A stretch of DNA of 36,465 nucleotides from the NCBI GenBank assembly GCA_902784095.1, contig CACZTK010000008.1, positions 1 to 36,465 on the forward strand, read 5' to 3'. Of the stretch, positions 1 to 8,381 are shown one piece after another; position 1 is the stretch's first letter; each line of letters starts with the position of its first letter. The notes beneath the pieces were generated by a model. That model was not told where the DNA came from. It made no database searches and saw only the letters and a list, made by a program, of their open reading frames with translations. The stretch comes from an uncultured Erysipelotrichaceae bacterium (lineage in GTDB: Bacteria; Bacillota_I; Bacilli_A; RF39; UBA660). The translations under genes and the position numbers were made by a program.

Positions 1-20
1 TTCATAACATCACCAATTTA

Positions 21-29
21 ATTATACCA
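21..29 (-). promoter_or_regulatory. Extended -10 promoter of the gene at the left edge
   Basis: On the minus strand a TATAAT hexamer is preceded by TGG, giving an extended -10 (TGnTATAAT). It lies just downstream of the ppdK terminator. About 8 bases further on, GGTGATGTT precedes an ATG at positions 5-3, so another minus-strand gene probably starts at the window edge. Only two of its bases after the ATG are visible and its product cannot be named. No good -35 is visible. Confidence 0.5.
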
Positions 30-31
30 TA

Positions 32-58
32 GAAAAAGATTAAGTTTTCACTTAATCT
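32..58 (-). terminator. Rho-independent terminator of ppdK
   Basis: On the minus strand AGATTAAG and CTTAATCT form an 8-bp stem with a 6-base loop, followed by a short T-run. It starts 8 bases after the ppdK stop codon. Confidence 0.8.
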
Positions 59-66
59 CTTAGAAA

Positions 67-2715
67 TTATTTTTTACTTCCTTGCTTTTCAGCAGCTTTT
101 TGGCGTAGATGCGCTTGTGCAGCAGCAAGTCGTGCTATTGGAATACGATATGGACTACATGATACATAACTAAGACCATTATTATGACAAAACTCTATTG
201 TTTTAGGATCTCCACCATGTTCACCGCATATACCTAAGCTTATATCTGGTCTAACATCTTTTCCAATCTTTACTCCAACTTTTACAAGAGAACCAACTCC
301 ATCTTCATCAATTGATGCAAATGGATCATTTTCAAATATATTTTTATCATAGTATGAAGTCAAGAATTTAGATGCATCATCTCTAGAAAAACCATATGTT
401 AATTGAGTTAAATCATTAGTACCAAAACTAAAGAATTCAGCCTCACTAGCAAGATCATCTGCTAATAGGCATGCACGTGGAGTTTCAATCATTGTTCCAA
501 TCTTATATGTAATTTGAGATTCATTATCTTCTATGATTTTATCTGCAGTCTCTTTAATTATATTTTTAACGTATTTTAACTCATTTAAATCTACAATTAA
601 TGGAATCATTATTTCTGGTTCTGTATAAATATTTTCTTTTTCTAACATAATAGATGCTTCAATTATAGCCTTAGTTTGCATAACAGTAATTTCTGGATAT
701 GTAACACTAAGTCTACAACCTCTATGTCCCATCATTGGATTAAACTCTTTTAATGATTCAATTCTTTGTTTCAAGTCAGTAAAGCCTAATTTTAAAGCAT
801 TAGCAAGTTCATTTATTTCAGCATTTGTTTTTGGTAAGAATTCATGTAATGGTGGATCAAGTAATCTAATAGTAACATGATGTCCTTCCATTACTTTCAT
901 TAAATTATAAAAATCATCTCTTTGATATGGTAATATTTCTTCTAGTGCTTTTTCTCTATCTTCAACAGTTGTTGCAACAATCATCTTTCTAAAACTAAAT
1001 ATCCTTTTTTCATCAAAGAACATGTGTTCAGTACGACAAAGTCCTATTCCTTCAGCACCAAATTTTCTAGCAGTTTCTGCATCTCTTGGAGTATCAGCAT
1101 TAACTCTTACACCAAGTGTTCTAACTTCATCTGCCCAATTCATAAACTTTTCAAAATATCCAGAAATTTCTGCATCTTTTGTTTCTACTTTCTCACCATA
1201 AACATATCCAGTAGAACCATCTAAACTAATATAGTCTCCTTCTTTATATACCGTTCTATCAGGAGCAGTAATAGTTTTATTTACTTCATCAATTAATAAC
1301 TCACTACATCCTGATACGCAGCATTTTCCCATACCACGAGCAACAACAGCTGCATGAGATGTCATTCCACCATGAATAGTTAATATACCACCTGCTACAT
1401 TCATTCCTTCAATATCTTCAGGTGATGTTTCTTTTCTAACAAGAATTAATTCCTTTTCTCCATCATTATATGCCTTTTCTACGTCAGCAGCAGAAAAATA
1501 TATTTTACCAGTAGCAGCACCAGGAGAAGCTGCAAGTCCTTCTGCAATTTTTTTAGCATTCTTTAGTGATTCACTATCAAACATAGGATGAAGTAATTGA
1601 TCAAGACTTTTAGCATCTACTCTTGATAATGCCTCATGTTTAGAAATTAAACCTTCTTCAACTAAATCTACAGCTATTTTTATTGCTGCTTGAGCAGTCC
1701 TTTTTCCAGATCTTGTTTGAAGCATAAATAGTTTTCCGTCTTCAATAGTAAATTCCATATCTTGCATATCTTTATAGTGATTTTCTAATATTAAACATAT
1801 TCTTTGAAATTCATCATAACATTCAGGTAAAACATCTTGTAATGTTTCAATTTTTTGAGGAGTTCTAATACCTGCAACTACATCTTCTCCTTGAGCATTA
1901 ATTAAGTATTCACCAAATAGTTTTTTCTCACCAGTAGCAGGATTTCTTGTAAATGCAACACCTGTTCCTGAATCATTTCCTTTATTACCATAAACCATTT
2001 CTTGAACATTAACAGCAGTACCAAGACTAGATGATATATCATTAAGTCTTCTATATGTAATTGCTCTATCATTATTCCAACTTCTAAATACAGCTTTAAT
2101 AGCTTCGATCAATTGAATTATAGGATCTTGTGGGAATCCATCTTTAGCATGTTTTATATATTGGGCTTTAAATCTATTAATTACTTCTTTTAAATCTGCA
2201 TCAGTTAAATCTGTATCATTTTTTACATGTTTTTCTTCTTTAATCCTATCAAATAGTCCTTCAAAATCTTCTTTAGGAAAATTCATTACAACATCAGCAT
2301 ACATTTGAATTAATCTTCTATAAGAATCATACGCAAAACGAGCATTTCCAGTTTGTTCTATTAGTGTATTACATACTTCATCATTCATACCTAAATTAAG
2401 AATTGTATCCATCATACCAGGCATTGAAAGAGGTGCCCCACTTCTAACAGAAACTAATAATGGATTTGATGTATCACCAAATCTTTTACCCGTTATTTCT
2501 TCAAGTTCACTTAATTTTTCATATACTTGTGTTACAATCTCATCATTTAATGTTTCTTCATCATCATAATATTTTAAACAAGCTTCAGTTGTTACAGTAA
2601 AACCTCTAGGTACAGGAAGTCCAATAGATGTCATTTCAGCAAGATTAGCACCCTTTCCACCTAGAATATCTTTCATATCTTTATTTCCTTCATTAAAAGA
2701 ATATACGTATTTCAT
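67..2715 (-). CDS. ppdK: Pyruvate, phosphate dikinase
   Basis: Interconverts pyruvate, ATP and phosphate with phosphoenolpyruvate, AMP and pyrophosphate in the cytosol. The 882 residues match the usual length of about 875. The N-terminal nucleotide-binding domain runs over roughly residues 1-340, including GGKGANLAEM near 20 and SVRSGAPLSMPG near 90. The swivelling phosphohistidine domain carries GGMTSHAAVVARG, with the catalytic His at 454 and Thr452, which in this family is the target of the regulatory phosphotransferase. The C-terminal TIM barrel has GICGEHGGDP, holding the catalytic Cys. The start ATG has AGGAGGG at ideal spacing. It has its own promoter and terminator, so it is monocistronic. 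Together with pyk in this window it could give a reversible or PPi-linked PEP/pyruvate step; the direction is inference. The PDRP-type regulator gene is not in the window. Confidence 0.97.
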   Translation of the reverse strand: MKYVYSFNEGNKDMKDILGGKGANLAEMTSIGLPVPRGFTVTTEACLKYYDDEETLNDEIVTQVYEKLSELEEITGKRFGDTSNPLLVSVRSGAPLSMPGMMDTILNLGMNDEVCNTLIEQTGNARFAYDSYRRLIQMYADVVMNFPKEDFEGLFDRIKEEKHVKNDTDLTDADLKEVINRFKAQYIKHAKDGFPQDPIIQLIEAIKAVFRSWNNDRAITYRRLNDISSSLGTAVNVQEMVYGNKGNDSGTGVAFTRNPATGEKKLFGEYLINAQGEDVVAGIRTPQKIETLQDVLPECYDEFQRICLILENHYKDMQDMEFTIEDGKLFMLQTRSGKRTAQAAIKIAVDLVEEGLISKHEALSRVDAKSLDQLLHPMFDSESLKNAKKIAEGLAASPGAATGKIYFSAADVEKAYNDGEKELILVRKETSPEDIEGMNVAGGILTIHGGMTSHAAVVARGMGKCCVSGCSELLIDEVNKTITAPDRTVYKEGDYISLDGSTGYVYGEKVETKDAEISGYFEKFMNWADEVRTLGVRVNADTPRDAETARKFGAEGIGLCRTEHMFFDEKRIFSFRKMIVATTVEDREKALEEILPYQRDDFYNLMKVMEGHHVTIRLLDPPLHEFLPKTNAEINELANALKLGFTDLKQRIESLKEFNPMMGHRGCRLSVTYPEITVMQTKAIIEASIMLEKENIYTEPEIMIPLIVDLNELKYVKNIIKETADKIIEDNESQITYKIGTMIETPRACLLADDLASEAEFFSFGTNDLTQLTYGFSRDDASKFLTSYYDKNIFENDPFASIDEDGVGSLVKVGVKIGKDVRPDISLGICGEHGGDPKTIEFCHNNGLSYVSCSPYRIPIARLAAAQAHLRQKAAEKQGSKK

Positions 2716-2738
2716 ATAGCCCTCCTTATTCTATAAAT

Positions 2739-2767
2739 AGTATAGCCCAAAACACTAAAAAATACAA
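2739..2767 (-). promoter_or_regulatory. Probable ppdK promoter
   Basis: A minus-strand TATACT (-10) lies 17 bases from TTGTAT, which shares only the TTG of a consensus -35. That -35 lies within the 3' arm and U-tract of the tdk terminator, so the ppdK promoter is nested in the upstream terminator. Confidence 0.45.
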
Positions 2768-2783
2768 GGAACAAAACCTTGTA
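2757..2783 (-). terminator. Rho-independent terminator of the MBL hydrolase-tdk operon
   Basis: On the minus strand TACAAGG and CCTTGTA form a 7-bp stem with a 7-base loop, followed by six T. It lies 12 bases after the tdk stop. Confidence 0.85.
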
Positions 2784-2794
2784 CTTTACATATC

Positions 2795-3379
2795 TTATCT
2801 ACTATTATTATACTTTTTATAATAACACTTAGGACACATTGATTCATATGTAACTTTCTTATTATTATCAATTTCTACTTGATTACCAGAAAAAGTTGGA
2901 ACACCATCTATCATTCTAGTATTATATATTGCTTTAGAACCACATCTACATATAGTTTTTATTTCTTCTATTGTATGAGCAATTTCTAAAAGTCTAGATG
3001 AACCTTCAAAACCATTTGTCATAAAATCAGTTCTAAGTCCATAACAAATAACAGGAATATTATCATTAACTACTATTTGCATTAACTGATCTACTTGTTG
3101 TCTTTTCAAGAATTGTGCTTCATCTACTATTATACAAACAACCTCACCAGAAACATACTCTTGATAATATTCATAGATATTCTCATCTTCTGAAATAATG
3201 TGATCAACTCTACGTTCAATTCCTAATCTAGATACTATTTTATCTTCTCCTTTAGTATCTACTTTTGGTTTCATTAGAAAGACTTTCATTCCACGTTCTT
3301 CATAGTTATGAGCTACTTGCATTAAAATAGTAGTCTTTCCTGAATTCATTGCTCCATATTTAAAAAATAATTTTGCCAT
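2795..3379 (-). CDS. tdk: Thymidine kinase (type II)
   Basis: Phosphorylates thymidine to dTMP with ATP in the cytosolic pyrimidine salvage pathway. The 194 residues fit the bacterial TK1-type family. The Walker A motif GAMNSGKT is at residues 9-16, and IIVDEAQF is the Walker B/lasso-side motif. Structural zinc ligands are CRCG near residue 144 and CPKC near the C-terminus. The start has GTAGGTGATGGT just upstream. It follows the MBL hydrolase gene by 15 bases, so the two are co-transcribed, and it ends at a good terminator. The first zinc pair reads CRC with a neighbouring Cys instead of the common CxxC, a small deviation that probably still binds metal. Confidence 0.95.
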   Translation of the reverse strand: MAKLFFKYGAMNSGKTTILMQVAHNYEERGMKVFLMKPKVDTKGEDKIVSRLGIERRVDHIISEDENIYEYYQEYVSGEVVCIIVDEAQFLKRQQVDQLMQIVVNDNIPVICYGLRTDFMTNGFEGSSRLLEIAHTIEEIKTICRCGSKAIYNTRMIDGVPTFSGNQVEIDNNKKVTYESMCPKCYYKKYNNSR

Positions 3380-3394
3380 ACCATCACCTACAAT

Positions 3395-3916
3395 CTAAAA
3401 ATATGGATTACTTTCTTTTTCTCCACCTAATGTAGTATCTTCTCCATGACCACAATATAGTTTTATATCATCTGGATAATTCTTAATCATTGCTATACTC
3501 TTATTCATAATACTCATATCACCAGTAGGTAAATCCCATCTTCCTATACTACCATTAAAAATGAAATCTCCAACGAACATTACTTTTTCTTCTTCAAAAT
3601 AGAATGTTATAGAATCACTAGAATGACCTGGAGTATATATAACTTTAAAATTAAATGAACCTACTGAATAACTTTGTTCTTGAACACTACTTTTCTTAAA
3701 TATTTTAACTCCTCTTTTAGTTAAAAATTTTCTAAGTGCTCCTATATGATCAAAGTGTGAATGAGTAATCAAAACTCCAAGTACCTTATTATCTGCAATT
3801 TTTTCTTGAATATTTGGATAATCATCTCCAGGGTCTACAACAAGACATTCTCCATTTTTTATTAATACATAACAATTTTCTTCTAAAGCACCTGTAACTA
3901 TCTTTTCTATCTTCAT
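3395..3916 (-). CDS. MBL-fold metallo-hydrolase (glyoxalase II-like)
   Basis: A short metallo-beta-lactamase fold hydrolase of 173 residues. The metal-binding motif THSHFDHIG lies near residues 51-59. Further ligands are the His in TPGHSSDS and the Asp in FVGDFIFNGSIGR, and the C-terminal YCGHGEDTT supplies the last His. This pattern is typical of the YcbL/GloB-like subgroup, whose members hydrolyse thioesters such as S-lactoylglutathione; the actual substrate here is unknown. The length of about 170-210 aa fits single-domain members without the C-terminal glyoxalase II helical domain. It is the first gene of a two-gene operon with tdk; the functional link is not obvious and may only be co-transcription. 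Confidence 0.88.
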   Translation of the reverse strand: MKIEKIVTGALEENCYVLIKNGECLVVDPGDDYPNIQEKIADNKVLGVLITHSHFDHIGALRKFLTKRGVKIFKKSSVQEQSYSVGSFNFKVIYTPGHSSDSITFYFEEEKVMFVGDFIFNGSIGRWDLPTGDMSIMNKSIAMIKNYPDDIKLYCGHGEDTTLGGEKESNPYF

Positions 3917-3931
3917 ACTACCACCTATTAA

Positions 3932-3960
3932 AATATAACATAAGTTAGTTACATATTCAA
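3932..3960 (-). promoter_or_regulatory. Possible sigma-A promoter of the MBL hydrolase-tdk operon
   Basis: TTGAAT and TATATT on the minus strand are separated by 17 bases. The predicted start site falls almost on the AGGTGG ribosome binding site, which would leave an unusually short leader. The match may therefore be fortuitous, with the true start further upstream. Confidence 0.35.
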
Positions 3961-4070
3961 ATTAAATTATTATCTAAATTTTAAATTTACATTATCTTTT
4001 AATTTTTTTACACCTATATTATAGAATTTATTTCTATTTTTAAAATCTATATTAAGTGATAAAAAATAAT

Positions 4071-4093
4071 AAAAAAGACATATAAATGCCTTT
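4071..4093 (-). terminator. Rho-independent terminator of spoIIGA-sigE
   Basis: On the minus strand AAAGGCAT and ATGTCTTT pair (8 bp, one G-U) around a 4-base loop and run into six T. The stem begins within the sigE stop codon. The following 150 bases up to the MBL gene hold only AT-rich sequence and the promoter described there. Confidence 0.7.
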
Positions 4094-4785
4094 TAAGAAT
4101 AATTAACTAAAGTTTTAAGTCTTTTTATCACCTTCTTCTCTATTCTTGATATATATGATTGAGAAATACCTAATTTTTCAGCAACTTCCTTTTGAGTTAG
4201 TTCATTTTGCCCAAGTAAACCATATCTTAATATAATAATATCTCTATCCCTAGGATTTAATCTCATTATTTCATTAATCATTATCTTACGATTTTGATCT
4301 TCTTCTATACCTTTAGTTACAATATCTTTATCAGTTCCTAAAACATCTTCTAAATGAAGCTCATTACCTTCAGCATCATATGACAATGATGCATCTATAC
4401 TAACTTCAGTTTTTAGTTTTTTTGTTTTTCTTAAATACATTAAGATTTCATTATCAATACAACGAGAAGCGTAAGTAGCAAGTTTTATATTTTTACCTCT
4501 AGAAAAAGTATTTATACCTTTAATTAACCCAATAGTACCAATACTAACTAAATCTTCTAAATCAACTCCTGTATTTTCATACTTTTTAGCAAGAAATACA
4601 ACTAATCTTAGATTATGTTCTATTAAAACATCTTTAGCGTGTTCATCCCCATTTTCAAACATACTTAAATAGAAATCTTCTTTATCTTTAGAAAGTGGTT
4701 CTGGTAATATGTCTGTTGCCCCTACATAAAAAACAGTTCCAACTTTTTTAAATATTCTCCGTAAAAATCTAATTATCTTTTTCAT
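4093..4785 (-). CDS. sigE: RNA polymerase sporulation sigma factor SigE
   Basis: Early mother-cell sigma factor of endospore formation. The 230 residues align well with Bacillus SigE. Region 2 includes NLRLVVFLAKKYENTG, DLVSIGTIGLIKGINTF and LATYASRCIDNEILMYLR; region 4 has the helix-turn-helix TQKEVAEKLGISQSYISRIEKKVIKRL. A basic N-terminal tail ending around VGTVFYVGA corresponds to the pro-sequence that SpoIIGA removes in the model organism; it looks about ten residues shorter than in Bacillus. The start ATG overlaps the spoIIGA stop (ATGA type) and has AAGGAGG upstream, as in the classic spoIIG operon. The SpoIIGA neighbour argues strongly for SigE over the related SigK, SigF or SigG. Confidence 0.93.
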   Translation of the reverse strand: MKKIIRFLRRIFKKVGTVFYVGATDILPEPLSKDKEDFYLSMFENGDEHAKDVLIEHNLRLVVFLAKKYENTGVDLEDLVSIGTIGLIKGINTFSRGKNIKLATYASRCIDNEILMYLRKTKKLKTEVSIDASLSYDAEGNELHLEDVLGTDKDIVTKGIEEDQNRKIMINEIMRLNPRDRDIIILRYGLLGQNELTQKEVAEKLGISQSYISRIEKKVIKRLKTLVNYS

Positions 4786-5555
4786 AAATCCTCCTTTATT
4801 TTATTTGGTAATAGACAATCTATATACTTAGTATCAAATCTATTTTTTATATCACCAACTAATAAATTATTAAATTCTATATCATCTATAACAATTTTAT
4901 CTACGTAATAGCACTTAATAACTCCACTATTAGTAATAGTCTTATATGGAACATAAATGTATTTTTTAGTATTTACTCCAATGCTATCTATATTCAGTAA
5001 AACAACTCCTCTATTATGATATGGATCAACTAAAGTATTACCTGTATCCAAGTAACCATTTAAACTATATTTTTTCTTTTTAATAAAGATATCTACTTTA
5101 TGATAATTATTAATTTTATTCTTATATGATAAATATTCTTTTACATAGTAATAGATAATAAATGGTGAAATAATAATCATTACTATAAAATTAATTGATA
5201 ATCCATTATTTATAAAAACTATTCCTTTATGCTTAATACAAAATAAATTATTTAAAAAATACATACCTCCTCCCAAAAATATACTTATCATATAAAAATA
5301 TAGAAATATTCTAAAAAAATCTTTTTTTCCAAATGTAATGAAAACCATAAGTATACTAATAAATATTTTTAATATAAGTAATTCTATAGAGTTTATTTTT
5401 ATAAATAATAAGAAAATACTAAATCCTCCAGCTAAACTACCAATAAACAATCTATAGAACTTTGTTCTAAGTTTTAAAATACACTTTGTTCCAAATAATA
5501 AAATAAAATCAAAGAATAGATTAATTATAAATATCAAATCCAAATAGATCACCAT
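4782..5555 (-). CDS. spoIIGA: Sporulation sigma-E processing peptidase SpoIIGA
   Basis: Membrane-embedded aspartic protease that activates pro-SigE in the mother cell after a signal from the forespore. From the chosen start it has 257 residues: about five hydrophobic segments in residues 1-140, then a cytosolic domain with the aspartyl protease motif GYLDTGNTLVDP, catalytic Asp at about 170. The first residues VIYLDLIFIINLFFDF match the family N-terminus, and GGTGAT stands 5 bases before the ATG, so the ATG at 5555 is preferred over an upstream TTG at 5567. It overlaps sigE by four bases and must be co-transcribed with it. A terminator for the preceding gene lies between the two genes, so spoIIGA probably has its own promoter. 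Confidence 0.93.
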   Translation of the reverse strand: MVIYLDLIFIINLFFDFILLFGTKCILKLRTKFYRLFIGSLAGGFSIFLLFIKINSIELLILKIFISILMVFITFGKKDFFRIFLYFYMISIFLGGGMYFLNNLFCIKHKGIVFINNGLSINFIVMIIISPFIIYYYVKEYLSYKNKINNYHKVDIFIKKKKYSLNGYLDTGNTLVDPYHNRGVVLLNIDSIGVNTKKYIYVPYKTITNSGVIKCYYVDKIVIDDIEFNNLLVGDIKNRFDTKYIDCLLPNKIKEDL

Positions 5556-5581
5556 ATCTATCACCAAGAAAAATTTAACAC

Positions 5582-5607
5582 AAAAAAAACGAACCTTTTG
5601 TCGTTTT
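5582..5607 (-). terminator. Terminator of the small membrane protein gene
   Basis: On the minus strand AAAACGA and TCGTTTT form a 7-bp stem with an 8-base loop, followed by a run of T. The sequence TTTGTCG on the plus strand within the hairpin also resembles part of a Spo0A box (see findings). Confidence 0.65.
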
Positions 5608-5617
5608 TAATACTAGA

Positions 5618-5932
5618 TTATATTTTTTTCTTAGAGATAAAGAATTTAGTAATATAAAACCAAAATATAGCCATTATTACTAAATATATCCAATCAAAGA
5701 TTGTTGTAACTATACCTGATGTATATTTATCAATTATTCCAAGTATACCTGTAGGTATATATTTATCCATAACTGCTGCAACATCATCTAAAGGAATATT
5801 TTCTTTAATAAATGTTAATATTCTAAAAAATATATCAAATACTGCAATAAAATATACAAAAGATGAAAATCTTTTGAAAAACATCACTACTACTACCATT
5901 AATACAATTAATATAATTAGATCAATGTACAT
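5618..5932 (-). CDS. Small membrane protein of unknown function
   Basis: A 104-residue protein from the preferred ATG, which has AGAGGTG upstream; a GTG three codons earlier would cover that site. It has a hydrophobic N-terminal helix (about residues 1-18), a second hydrophobic stretch around 24-40, an amphipathic middle with KENIPLDDVAAVMDKYIP, and a C-terminal membrane helix ending in the basic tail SKKKI. I do not recognise the family. It lies between the phosphoketolase and spoIIGA genes, each separated by a terminator, so it is probably transcribed alone. Being next to spoIIGA-sigE gives only a weak hint of a sporulation role. Confidence 0.75.
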   Translation of the reverse strand: MYIDLIILIVLMVVVVMFFKRFSSFVYFIAVFDIFFRILTFIKENIPLDDVAAVMDKYIPTGILGIIDKYTSGIVTTIFDWIYLVIMAIFWFYITKFFISKKKI

Positions 5933-5956
5933 AAACAACACCTCTATTCTAAGAAT

Positions 5957-5965
5957 ATTTTATCA
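5957..5965 (-). promoter_or_regulatory. Possible extended -10 of the small membrane protein gene
   Basis: TGATAAAAT on the minus strand (TGn plus a TATAAT-like hexamer), about 25 bases before the start codon. No clear -35 is visible. Confidence 0.35.
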
Positions 5966-5970
5966 CATAC

Positions 5971-6007
5971 AAAAGAAAAAGAAAAGTTATTTCTAGTCTT
6001 TTCCCTT
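5971..6007 (-). terminator. Probable terminator of phosphoketolase
   Basis: On the minus strand AAGGGAAAAG and CTTTTCTTTT can pair over 10 bp with two G-U pairs and an 11-base loop that contains the stop codon, followed by TCTTTT. It is purine/pyrimidine-biased, so weaker evidence than the other hairpins. Confidence 0.45.
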
Positions 6008-8329
6008 CCATTTCCAATTCTTAATATATGGCATATCTTCACCAAATTCACTTATATAACTTTTATGTTTCTTTAACATATCATTACACCAATCAGTCAA
6101 TACAGTTGATGTATTTTTATATCTTGGAATTTCTCTTAAAGCACACATTACAAGATGGAAACGATCAATTTCATTTTGTACTCTAATATCAAATGCTGTT
6201 GTAATTGTTCCTTCTTCTTTATAACCATGAACATGTAAATTCTTATTAGTACGTTTATATGTTAATTGATGAATTAATGAAGGATATCCATGGAAATTAA
6301 AGATAATTGGTTTATCTTTAGTAAATATTGCATCATATTCTTTATTACTCATTCCATGTGGATGTTGTTCATCTGTTTCTAATCTCATTAAATCAACAAC
6401 ATTAACTACTCTGATTTTTATTCCTTTAACTGATGTTCTTAAAATATCTACTGCTGCCAAGACTTCTAATGTAGGTGTTTCACCACAGCAAGCAAATACA
6501 ATATCTGGTTCTCCTTCATCACTAGCAAAATCCCATATACCTATACCTTTTTTACAATGAATACGAGCCTGTTCCTTAGTTAACCACTGAGGTCTTTCAT
6601 GCTTAGAAGCAACTATTACATTAATATAATTCTTAGTTGTAATACAATGTTCAAAACATGATAATAAACAATTAGTATCAGGTGGTAAATACATTCTAAT
6701 AATATCTGCTTTTTTTGTAACTAAATGATTTAAAAATCCTGGATCTTGATGAGTATAACCATTATGATCTTGTTGGAATACATGTGACACTAATAAGAAA
6801 TTTAAAGATGCAATTTCTTCACGCCAAGGTATTTGTTTAGTAACTTTTAACCATTTAGCATGCTGACTTGCCATAGAGTCAACTATTCTTATAAAAGCCT
6901 CATAACTATGAATAAAACCATGTCTACCTGTAAGTAAGTATCCTTCTAACATTCCTTCACAAAAATGTTCTGACAAATAAGAATCCATTACTCTACCAGT
7001 AGTAGATAAAAATTCATCTGATTTAATAATTTTACTATTCCATGTACGATTTTCTACTTCAAATACATGATTAAATCTATTTGATAATGCTTCATCTGGA
7101 CCAAATATTCTAAAGTTTTTATTTTTAGCATTAAGTGTAAATACATCTTTTATATATCTACCAAGTTCCATAGTATCTTGAGCAACTATTTCACCAGGAT
7201 GTTTTATTGGTAATGCATAATCTTCCCATCTAGGTACATTTAAATCTTTTAATAGTAAACCACCATTAGCATGAGGATTAGAACCCATACATTTTGATAT
7301 AGGAGGATTCAAATCTCTCAATTTTTTAATAAGTCTTCCATTAGAATCAAATAATTGTTCTGGATGATAACTCTTTAGCCATCTTTCAAGTATTGGTAGT
7401 CCCTCTAAATTATCATTAGAGATTGAAACTGGAACTTGATGTGCTCTAAAACTACCTTCTATTTGTTTTTCTTTAAAGTATTTAGGACCAGTCCAACCTT
7501 TAGGAGTAGTTAATACTATCATTGGCCATTTTGAAGCTAAATCATCTTTTAATTTTAAAATATGTTTATATACTTTTTCTAAAGTTTTAGCCATTTCTTC
7601 ATGCATTTTCATTGGATCATCACCAGTTACAAAATATGGTTTAAATCCAAGACCTGAGAAAAATTCTTCCATTTCATATTTACTCATTCTTCCAAATACA
7701 GTTGGATTTGCTATCTTATATCCATTTCGATGAAGTATTGGTAAAACGATACCATCAGTTTTTGGATTTAAAAACTTATTAAAATTCCAACTTGTTGCGA
7801 GTGGTCCAGTTTCAGCTTCTCCATCACCCACAACACAAGCTGCGATTAAACTAGGATTATCTAAAACAGCACCTGCAGCATGAGCAAGACTATATCCAAG
7901 TTCTCCACCCTCATGAATAGAACCAGGTGTTTCCGGTGCAACATGTGATGATATTCCTCCAGGAAATGAAAATTGTTTACATAGTTTTTTCAATCCTTCT
8001 TCATCTTCAGTTATTTCTGGATAAAATTTTGTATAAACACCTTCCAAATAGTTATTAGCAACCATTGCTTGTCCACCATGACCTGGTCCAGAAATATATA
8101 TCATATTCAAGTCATATTTTTTAATCATTCGTTTAAGATGTAAATAAATAAAATTTTGCCCTGGAGCAGTTCCCCAATGACCTACTACATTTGGTTTTAT
8201 ATCATTAATACTTAGTTTTCTTCTAAGCAGTGGATTATCTAATAAATATAGTTGTGCTACAGACAGATAGTTTAATGCATTAAAATACTGATTAATAATA
8301 TTTAGTTCTTCTTTAGATAAATTTTTCAT
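5993..8329 (-). CDS. xfp: Phosphoketolase (xylulose 5-phosphate/fructose 6-phosphate)
   Basis: Thiamine-diphosphate enzyme that splits xylulose 5-phosphate (and often fructose 6-phosphate) with phosphate into acetyl phosphate plus glyceraldehyde 3-phosphate or erythrose 4-phosphate. The 778 residues fit the family (about 790-830). Typical stretches are VVGHWGTAPGQNFIYLHLKR and YISGPGHGGQAMVA near the N-terminus, the ThDP/Mg motif GDGEAETGPLATSWN, FGPDEALSNRF in the middle domain, and SCFEHC with SKHERPQW in the C-terminal half. The start has GAGGGATGAT upstream. It is monocistronic, with a strong promoter. In a fermentative cell it would supply acetyl phosphate for ATP and acetate; substrate preference cannot be read from the sequence. 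Confidence 0.96.
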   Translation of the reverse strand: MKNLSKEELNIINQYFNALNYLSVAQLYLLDNPLLRRKLSINDIKPNVVGHWGTAPGQNFIYLHLKRMIKKYDLNMIYISGPGHGGQAMVANNYLEGVYTKFYPEITEDEEGLKKLCKQFSFPGGISSHVAPETPGSIHEGGELGYSLAHAAGAVLDNPSLIAACVVGDGEAETGPLATSWNFNKFLNPKTDGIVLPILHRNGYKIANPTVFGRMSKYEMEEFFSGLGFKPYFVTGDDPMKMHEEMAKTLEKVYKHILKLKDDLASKWPMIVLTTPKGWTGPKYFKEKQIEGSFRAHQVPVSISNDNLEGLPILERWLKSYHPEQLFDSNGRLIKKLRDLNPPISKCMGSNPHANGGLLLKDLNVPRWEDYALPIKHPGEIVAQDTMELGRYIKDVFTLNAKNKNFRIFGPDEALSNRFNHVFEVENRTWNSKIIKSDEFLSTTGRVMDSYLSEHFCEGMLEGYLLTGRHGFIHSYEAFIRIVDSMASQHAKWLKVTKQIPWREEIASLNFLLVSHVFQQDHNGYTHQDPGFLNHLVTKKADIIRMYLPPDTNCLLSCFEHCITTKNYINVIVASKHERPQWLTKEQARIHCKKGIGIWDFASDEGEPDIVFACCGETPTLEVLAAVDILRTSVKGIKIRVVNVVDLMRLETDEQHPHGMSNKEYDAIFTKDKPIIFNFHGYPSLIHQLTYKRTNKNLHVHGYKEEGTITTAFDIRVQNEIDRFHLVMCALREIPRYKNTSTVLTDWCNDMLKKHKSYISEFGEDMPYIKNWKWKGKD

Positions 8330-8353
8330 ATCATCCCTCTATTCTATATAAAA

Positions 8354-8381
8354 ATTATATCAAAAAAAAGAAAGTAGTCAA
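8354..8381 (-). promoter_or_regulatory. Sigma-A promoter of phosphoketolase
   Basis: TTGACT and TATAAT on the minus strand are 16 bases apart, about 24 bases upstream of the start codon. The -35 box lies in the loop of the preceding gene's terminator hairpin. Confidence 0.65.

Noticed and set aside
1024-1224. Open frame on the plus strand within ppdK
   Set aside because: It lies antisense to a well conserved enzyme, and its Phe/Ser/Ile-rich sequence is typical of the reverse strand of AT-rich genes.
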